Part shown: positions 59,885 through 64,000 of the stretch, one piece after another
Numbering within the stretch: position 1 is the first letter of the stretch
Layout: every line of letters begins with the position of its first letter
NCBI RefSeq assembly: GCF_007833795.1
Contig: NZ_CP032703.1
Coordinates: forward strand, 62,001 to 126,000
Length of the DNA stretch: 64,000 bases
From: Candidatus Pantoea soli
GTDB taxonomy: Bacteria > Pseudomonadota > Gammaproteobacteria > Enterobacterales > Enterobacteriaceae
Direction: 5' to 3'
Made by a program: the position numbers and the translations under genes
The notes under the pieces: model-generated
Seen by the model: only the letters and a program-made list of their open reading frames with translations
What the model was told of the DNA's origin: nothing
Database searches by the model: none

Positions 59885-60931
59885 GAATAAACCCTTATTA
59901 CTTATTTAACAAATATTGAAAGCGCGCATGATACGGGATTTTCAGCCAAATGGAAATATTCCCCTGACGGCAGATTTGTCCGGAAAATAACAGTCAGACG
60001 AGCAGTATGCGTTATTTACTGGCACGGCCGATGCACGCTGCACCGCGCTGCTGAGATATTAAGCGCTGCGCCCCTTACACAGAATTGCAGGATATTCTGA
60101 TACGCCGACATAAAACGATATAAGGTATCCGGCGGAAAAAAACCTATTAGTGAGCGGATTATCTGCACCAGCAAGCTCAGGTTAAGCAGCGGACGCATAA
60201 TACAAAAATAACATCGCTCAGAATGGCTTACTGCACATTTCTGCCGCCGCAGTCATTGCGTTTGACGTGGCCGGCTGAGCGAACATCCAGCGGATTATTA
60301 AGCCACAAGGCAGGGGGATTAACGGCATTTACGCAGCAGGCAGATCCGGGAAAATAGCGTTTTTTGGCTGTCGCTGAGGCATGACATTATTTACATCACG
60401 ATAGTATCGGGTTATCCGCCGCTGTTTTTCAGAGGGCAGCGGACGGTACAGGGCAAGAGATAACAGGCTGATTTACCGCAAATCTGTTGGCTGCGCCTAC
60501 GCAGCAGGCAGCAATCTGCCATGCGCGTCAAAAGCGTGTGCGAATGATGCGGCGTCAGGCGCCACGCCGTGAGGAAAGCGCCGGCATATTTTCTGTCGGG
60601 CATCCCGCGCCGTCCGGGCAATGCCAATAACCGTGACGCCGGCAAGCAGGCGCAGCGCGGGCAACTAAAACAGGACGCAGTGTTACCGCCGCGTCCGCCA
60701 GCCTAAAGGCGATTACCGGCAGGAAACATTTGCTTGCAATGTTAATCTTAATGCGTATATTTCTCATTTGCTTTCTTAACGGCTCTTGCGGCTGTTCTGC
60801 CGGTGCCAGGAGGGCACAATCGGGGCGCAGGCCGCCGGATTCTCACGCATTACCTCACCTGGGCAGGAGCCCGCAGACAGACCCGGTTCCGGCGTCAGTG
60901 CAAAAATAACGATAAATCACCGAGGAATAGT
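59885..60931. other. about 1 kb with no convincing gene between the H-NS-like and FhuE-like genes
   Basis: The 60016-60198, 60412-60645 and 60555-60767 minus frames lack ribosome sites and known families, and their composition is Cys/Arg/Leu rich, so I do not call them. GC content is mixed. The part next to the H-NS-like gene is AT-rich and presumably its promoter; the part near 60720-60780 is AT-rich and carries a Fur-like box. A small RNA could be hidden in the middle. Confidence 0.5.
60753..60771 (+). promoter_or_regulatory. weak Fur-like box upstream of the FhuE-like gene
   Basis: The reverse complement of GCGTATATTTCTCATTTGC agrees with the Fur consensus at 11 of 19 positions by eye. 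It is 160 bases upstream of the receptor ATG in an AT-rich stretch. Confidence 0.4.
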
Positions 60932-63124
60932 ATGTCTTTTAACGCTCTGCGCGTCAGCGAGGCAGGCTCTGTGCCGCCGCGTACGCTGCGCCTTTCTCTG
61001 CTGGCCATGCTGGTGGCATCGGGTATGGCTCAGGCGGCCGCCACGCCGGAAAACGAATCCACCCTGACTGTCGAAGCCAGCGCGGCCGGCCAGCCGGAGC
61101 AAAACGCCGCGGATTACAGTGTGCCGATCACCCGCGCCGGCACGAAAATGGCGCTTACCGCGCGCGATATTCCGCAGTCCGTCACGCTCATCAGCCAGCA
61201 GCGCATGCAGGATCAGCAGCTGCAGACGCTGAATGACGTACTGCATAACACCACCGGCATTCGCGGTGTTGCCGCCGATATGGACCGCACCAACTACTAT
61301 TCTCGCGGTTTTCTTATCGATAATTACATGACCGATGGTATTCCCACGGCCTTCGCTTCGCGCTGGAATCTGGGCGATGCGCAAACGGACACCGCGCTGT
61401 ATGAACGGATTGAAGTGGTGCGCGGCGCTACCGGATTGCTGACCGGCCCGGGCAACCCCTCTGCCTCCATCAACATGGTGCGCAAGCACGCCGACAGCAA
61501 AACCTTCACCGGCAGCCTGGAAGCCGGTTACGGCAGCTGGAATAAACAGCGCTACGTGGCAGATATTTCTGCACCGCTTACTGCGGAAGGCACAGTGCGC
61601 GGCCGCGTCATTGCCGGATACGAAGATAAAAACAGTTTTATTGAGCGCTACGGCGCCGACAAAAAATTCGTTTACGGCGTTGTGGATGCCGATCTGACCG
61701 CCGCTACGACGCTCTCGGCGGGCTACCAGTTCAGCCAGATCAACACGGATGCGCCGATCTGGGGCGGATCGCCGCGCTGGTACAGCGACGGCAGCCAGAT
61801 TCACGCGCGCCGGGGGTACAACACCGCGCCGGACTGGGCATACAACAACAAAGAATTCAGAAAGCTGTTTGTGAATCTGCAGCATAACTTTGACAACGGC
61901 TGGAACTTTACGCTTAACGGCACGCATGACGAGATGCTGCTGGACAGTAAGCAGCTCTACCTGGACGGCTATTTCGATCGGGCCAGCGGCGTGGGGACCT
62001 CATCGTACGCGGGCTATCCGGTCATTGGCGGCACCGGCTACAACACCGGTAAGCGTAAAGTGGATGCGGTGGATGCCTTCGCCAGCGGCCCCTATGAACT
62101 GCTGGGCCGCCAGCACCAGCTGATGCTCGGTGTGAGCTATAACCGTCAGGATAACCGCTACTACAGCGCCTGGGCCAATATCTCACCCGCAGAGCTGGGT
62201 AACTTCAACGAGTACACCGGTGATTTCCCGGAAACGCGCTGGAATGCGCGCGAGCCGGCTGTGGATACGCAGCGCGTGCGGCAGAAATCGGCGTATCTGG
62301 CGACCCGCGTCACGCTTGCCGATCCGCTGCACCTGATTCTGGGCACACGCTACACCAACTGGCAGCGCCAGACCCTGAATGCAGAAATGGAGCAGAACAA
62401 CACCACGCCCTATGGCGGGGTGATTTGGGACTTCGCAGAAAACTGGTCCGCCTATGCCAGCTACACCTCGGTGTTTCAGCCGCAGGATTATCAGGACGCC
62501 AACGGGGCTTATCTCTCGCCGGTCATCGGTAAAAACTACGAGACCGGCGTCAAATCCGACTGGTTCAACAGCCGCCTGACGACCTCGGTTTCGCTGTTCC
62601 GCGCTGAGCTGAACAACGTTGGCCAGAGTACCGGCCGCATCAATGCCGAAACCGGTAATACCATTTACGTGGGCAAAAAAGGCGTGGTCAGCCGCGGTGT
62701 GGAATTTGAACTCAACGGTGCCATAACCGATAACTGGCAGATGACCTTTGGCGGCACCCACTTTATCGCGGAGGATGCCGACGGCACGCGCTACAATGCC
62801 CAGCTGCCGCGCACGTCGCTTAATCTGTTTACCCGTTACCGCCTGCCGATGCTGGACGCGCTCACTCTCGGCGGCGGCGTAAACTGGCAGTCTAAGACCT
62901 ATACCGATATCGGCGGTCCGGATGGCAACGGCAGCTGGCGCGCGCGCCAGGGCAGCTATGCGCTGGTGGATCTGTTCGCCCGCTATGACGTGAGTAAAAA
63001 CGTTACGCTGCAGGCGAATTTACATAATCTGTTCGACAAAGCCTATGACGAAAACGTCAACAGCAGCGGCATCGTCTACGGCGAACCGCGTAACGTTTCG
63101 GTTAGTGCGACCTGGCATTTCTGA
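60932..63124 (+). CDS. fhuE: FhuE-like TonB receptor for coprogen/rhodotorulate-type ferric siderophores
   Basis: 730 residues from ATG 60932 (GAGGAA site; the frame runs back to 60803 but the extra residues are not a signal sequence), matching E. coli FhuE (729). A signal peptide ends at MAQAAA, then a TonB box (ESTLTVEAS) and a plug with MALTARDIPQSVTLISQQRMQDQQLQTLNDVLHNTTGI, YYSRGFLIDNYMTDGIPTAFASRWNLGDAQTDTALYERIEVVRGATGLLTGPGNPSASINMVRK. The barrel ends NLFDKAYDENVNSSGIVYGEPRNVSVSATWHF with the terminal Phe. It transports fungal-type hydroxamate siderophores in FhuE. A terminator follows. Confidence 0.9.
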   Translation: MSFNALRVSEAGSVPPRTLRLSLLAMLVASGMAQAAATPENESTLTVEASAAGQPEQNAADYSVPITRAGTKMALTARDIPQSVTLISQQRMQDQQLQTLNDVLHNTTGIRGVAADMDRTNYYSRGFLIDNYMTDGIPTAFASRWNLGDAQTDTALYERIEVVRGATGLLTGPGNPSASINMVRKHADSKTFTGSLEAGYGSWNKQRYVADISAPLTAEGTVRGRVIAGYEDKNSFIERYGADKKFVYGVVDADLTAATTLSAGYQFSQINTDAPIWGGSPRWYSDGSQIHARRGYNTAPDWAYNNKEFRKLFVNLQHNFDNGWNFTLNGTHDEMLLDSKQLYLDGYFDRASGVGTSSYAGYPVIGGTGYNTGKRKVDAVDAFASGPYELLGRQHQLMLGVSYNRQDNRYYSAWANISPAELGNFNEYTGDFPETRWNAREPAVDTQRVRQKSAYLATRVTLADPLHLILGTRYTNWQRQTLNAEMEQNNTTPYGGVIWDFAENWSAYASYTSVFQPQDYQDANGAYLSPVIGKNYETGVKSDWFNSRLTTSVSLFRAELNNVGQSTGRINAETGNTIYVGKKGVVSRGVEFELNGAITDNWQMTFGGTHFIAEDADGTRYNAQLPRTSLNLFTRYRLPMLDALTLGGGVNWQSKTYTDIGGPDGNGSWRARQGSYALVDLFARYDVSKNVTLQANLHNLFDKAYDENVNSSGIVYGEPRNVSVSATWHF

Positions 63125-63148
63125 TCCACCCGCACAGAAATAAGCATT

Positions 63149-63168
63149 CCCTCCCCGCCCGGGGAGGG
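63149..63168 (+). terminator. terminator of the FhuE-like gene
   Basis: CCCTCCCC (63149-63156) and GGGGAGGG (63161-63168) form an 8-bp stem around GCCC, 24 bases after the stop codon, followed by TTAGGG. Very GC-rich; the T tract is short. Confidence 0.65.
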
Positions 63169-63207
63169 TTAGGGTAAGCGTTACCCTTTATCCATTCCGG
63201 AACCTCT

Positions 63208-64000
63208 ATGTCTGCACTGCCAAACTACACGGCGCAGCGCGCCCGGTTTCTCGCTGCGGTGGCGCGCTTGCATGGCGCGCTCACGTCTTATCCCCATCCC
63301 CTGACTGGCCCGCAGGGCGAAGCGCTGTTTACCGATGTCGCGGTGATAGGCGATCCCCACGCTGAACGCATCATGCTGGTGATTTCCGGTACCCACGGCG
63401 TGGAAGGGTATTACGGTTCCGACAGCCAGATCGCCTGGCTTGACACCATGGATGATCGTCTGCTGCCCGCCGGTACCGCGCTGGTGATGCTGCATCTGCT
63501 TAATCCGTGGGGCGCTGCGCATTTGCGCCGCGTGAATGAGGACAATATCGATATCAACCGCAACTTCATCGATTTCCGTCAGCCCGTGCCCGCCACGCCG
63601 GCGTATGCGCAGTGGCACGCGCTCTACCATGGCGATCGCGCTGAAGCCGACCGGCTGCTGACCGCGGCGCTGCAAAATAGCGGCTGGCCTGCGATCAAGC
63701 GCGTGGTGGAAGCCGGTCAGTATCAGTATGCAGACGGCATTTTCTTCGGCGGCAGGCAGCCGGGCTGGTCGCATCAGACGCTGCAGCGCATCATTGCCGC
63801 ACATTTATCCCATGCCACCACCGTTCTCAGCTTTGATCTGCATACCGGTGCCGGGGCGTGGGGCCATCCGATGCTGCTGGCCATTGCGGAAAAGCCGGTG
63901 CCGGCCCATCAGTGGGGTAAACGTCTCTATGACCAGTGGCTGACGCTGCTGTTTACCGGTGCCGGACGTGACAGTGACACCGGCGTAACGGCCACGGCAA
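63208..64000 (+). CDS. DUF2817 M14-like metallocarboxypeptidase, partial at window end
   Basis: 264 codons are visible from ATG 63208 with no stop before the window ends. The zinc-site pattern of M14-type peptidases is seen: IMLVISGTHGVEGYYGSDSQI (His and Glu ligands, about residues 57-70), NEDNIDINRNFIDF (Asn-Arg pair) and FDLHTGAGAWG (third His, about 200). DUF2817 proteins are predicted carboxypeptidase-like or deacylase enzymes with no established substrate. CCGGAA is the only ribosome-site candidate. It follows the FhuE-like receptor by 83 bases across a terminator. Confidence 0.85.
   Translation, partial: MSALPNYTAQRARFLAAVARLHGALTSYPHPLTGPQGEALFTDVAVIGDPHAERIMLVISGTHGVEGYYGSDSQIAWLDTMDDRLLPAGTALVMLHLLNPWGAAHLRRVNEDNIDINRNFIDFRQPVPATPAYAQWHALYHGDRAEADRLLTAALQNSGWPAIKRVVEAGQYQYADGIFFGGRQPGWSHQTLQRIIAAHLSHATTVLSFDLHTGAGAWGHPMLLAIAEKPVPAHQWGKRLYDQWLTLLFTGAGRDSDTGVTATA

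Noticed and set aside
1..64000. CRISPR arrays, insertion sequences, prophage genes, tRNA or rRNA genes
   Set aside because: No regularly spaced repeats, transposase, integrase or phage structural genes were seen on either strand, and no tRNA-like cloverleaf or rRNA sequence was noticed; this was by eye only.

Overview
The window reads as a chromosomal stretch of a gamma-proteobacterium of the order Enterobacterales, most likely Erwiniaceae (Pantoea, Erwinia or Mixta type). This rests on an enterobacterial gene set (yjbJ, ygdI/ygdR-type lipoproteins, a ycgZ/ariR-type cluster, H-NS, fhuE- and fepA-like receptors), on ATGA-coupled operons and clear Shine-Dalgarno sites, and on a treZ-treY-glgX trehalose operon. 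The genus assignment is inference. I see no rRNA, tRNA, prophage, insertion sequence or CRISPR array. Gene density is high and most ends carry hairpin terminators.

Layout. 0-6 kb: the end of a copper-storage-like four-helix protein, a KGG stress protein, a ferritin-like DUF892 protein, a two-component Rieske oxygenase (oxygenase plus reductase) divergent from a LysR regulator, and a second methionine aminopeptidase coupled to a ParD-like gene. 6-9.2 kb: two YgdI/R lipoproteins, three small connector proteins of the YmgB/YcgZ/AriR group, and a TetR regulator divergent from an NmrA-like oxidoreductase. 9.3-18 kb: a chemoreceptor, the treZ-treY-glgX operon and yjbJ, pointing to osmotic and desiccation stress. 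18-28.7 kb: two MHS-type transporters (one ProP-like), a ketopantoate-reductase-like enzyme, a DMT exporter, a GcvA-like regulator, an OBAP/DUF1264 lipoprotein, an AlaX editing enzyme, a GH15 glucanase/trehalase-like enzyme and a YghA-like dehydrogenase.

28.9-34.8 kb is a tight four-gene operon: a NuoG-like formate dehydrogenase of the ForC/YrhE type, its DUF1641 (ForE) partner and both subunits of a CIO-type cytochrome bd oxidase. It looks like a complete formate-to-oxygen respiratory chain. 34.8-43 kb holds two Fur-boxed TonB receptors, a siderophore-binding protein, an RpiR regulator and an alpha/beta hydrolase with a double palindromic operator. 43.2-48.1 kb couples a polar amino acid ABC importer to a BisC-type S/N-oxide reductase. 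48.1-51.8 kb is one 1242-codon frame joining a GH1-like glycosidase, a glycosyltransferase and an FAD protoporphyrinogen-oxidase-like domain, with a strong internal start site.

52.3-59.2 kb contains a VOC protein, a WYL regulator and a divergent set (MmgE/PrpD protein, M20 deacylase, GNAT acetyltransferase // YbdH/HcxA-like dehydrogenase, LLM flavin monooxygenase). Four of these correspond to Bacillus YxeQ, YxeP, YxeL and YxeK, the S-(2-succino)cysteine salvage route. 59.5-64 kb: an H-NS paralogue, about 1 kb without a convincing gene, a FhuE-like receptor, and the start of a DUF2817 M14-like peptidase cut by the window end.
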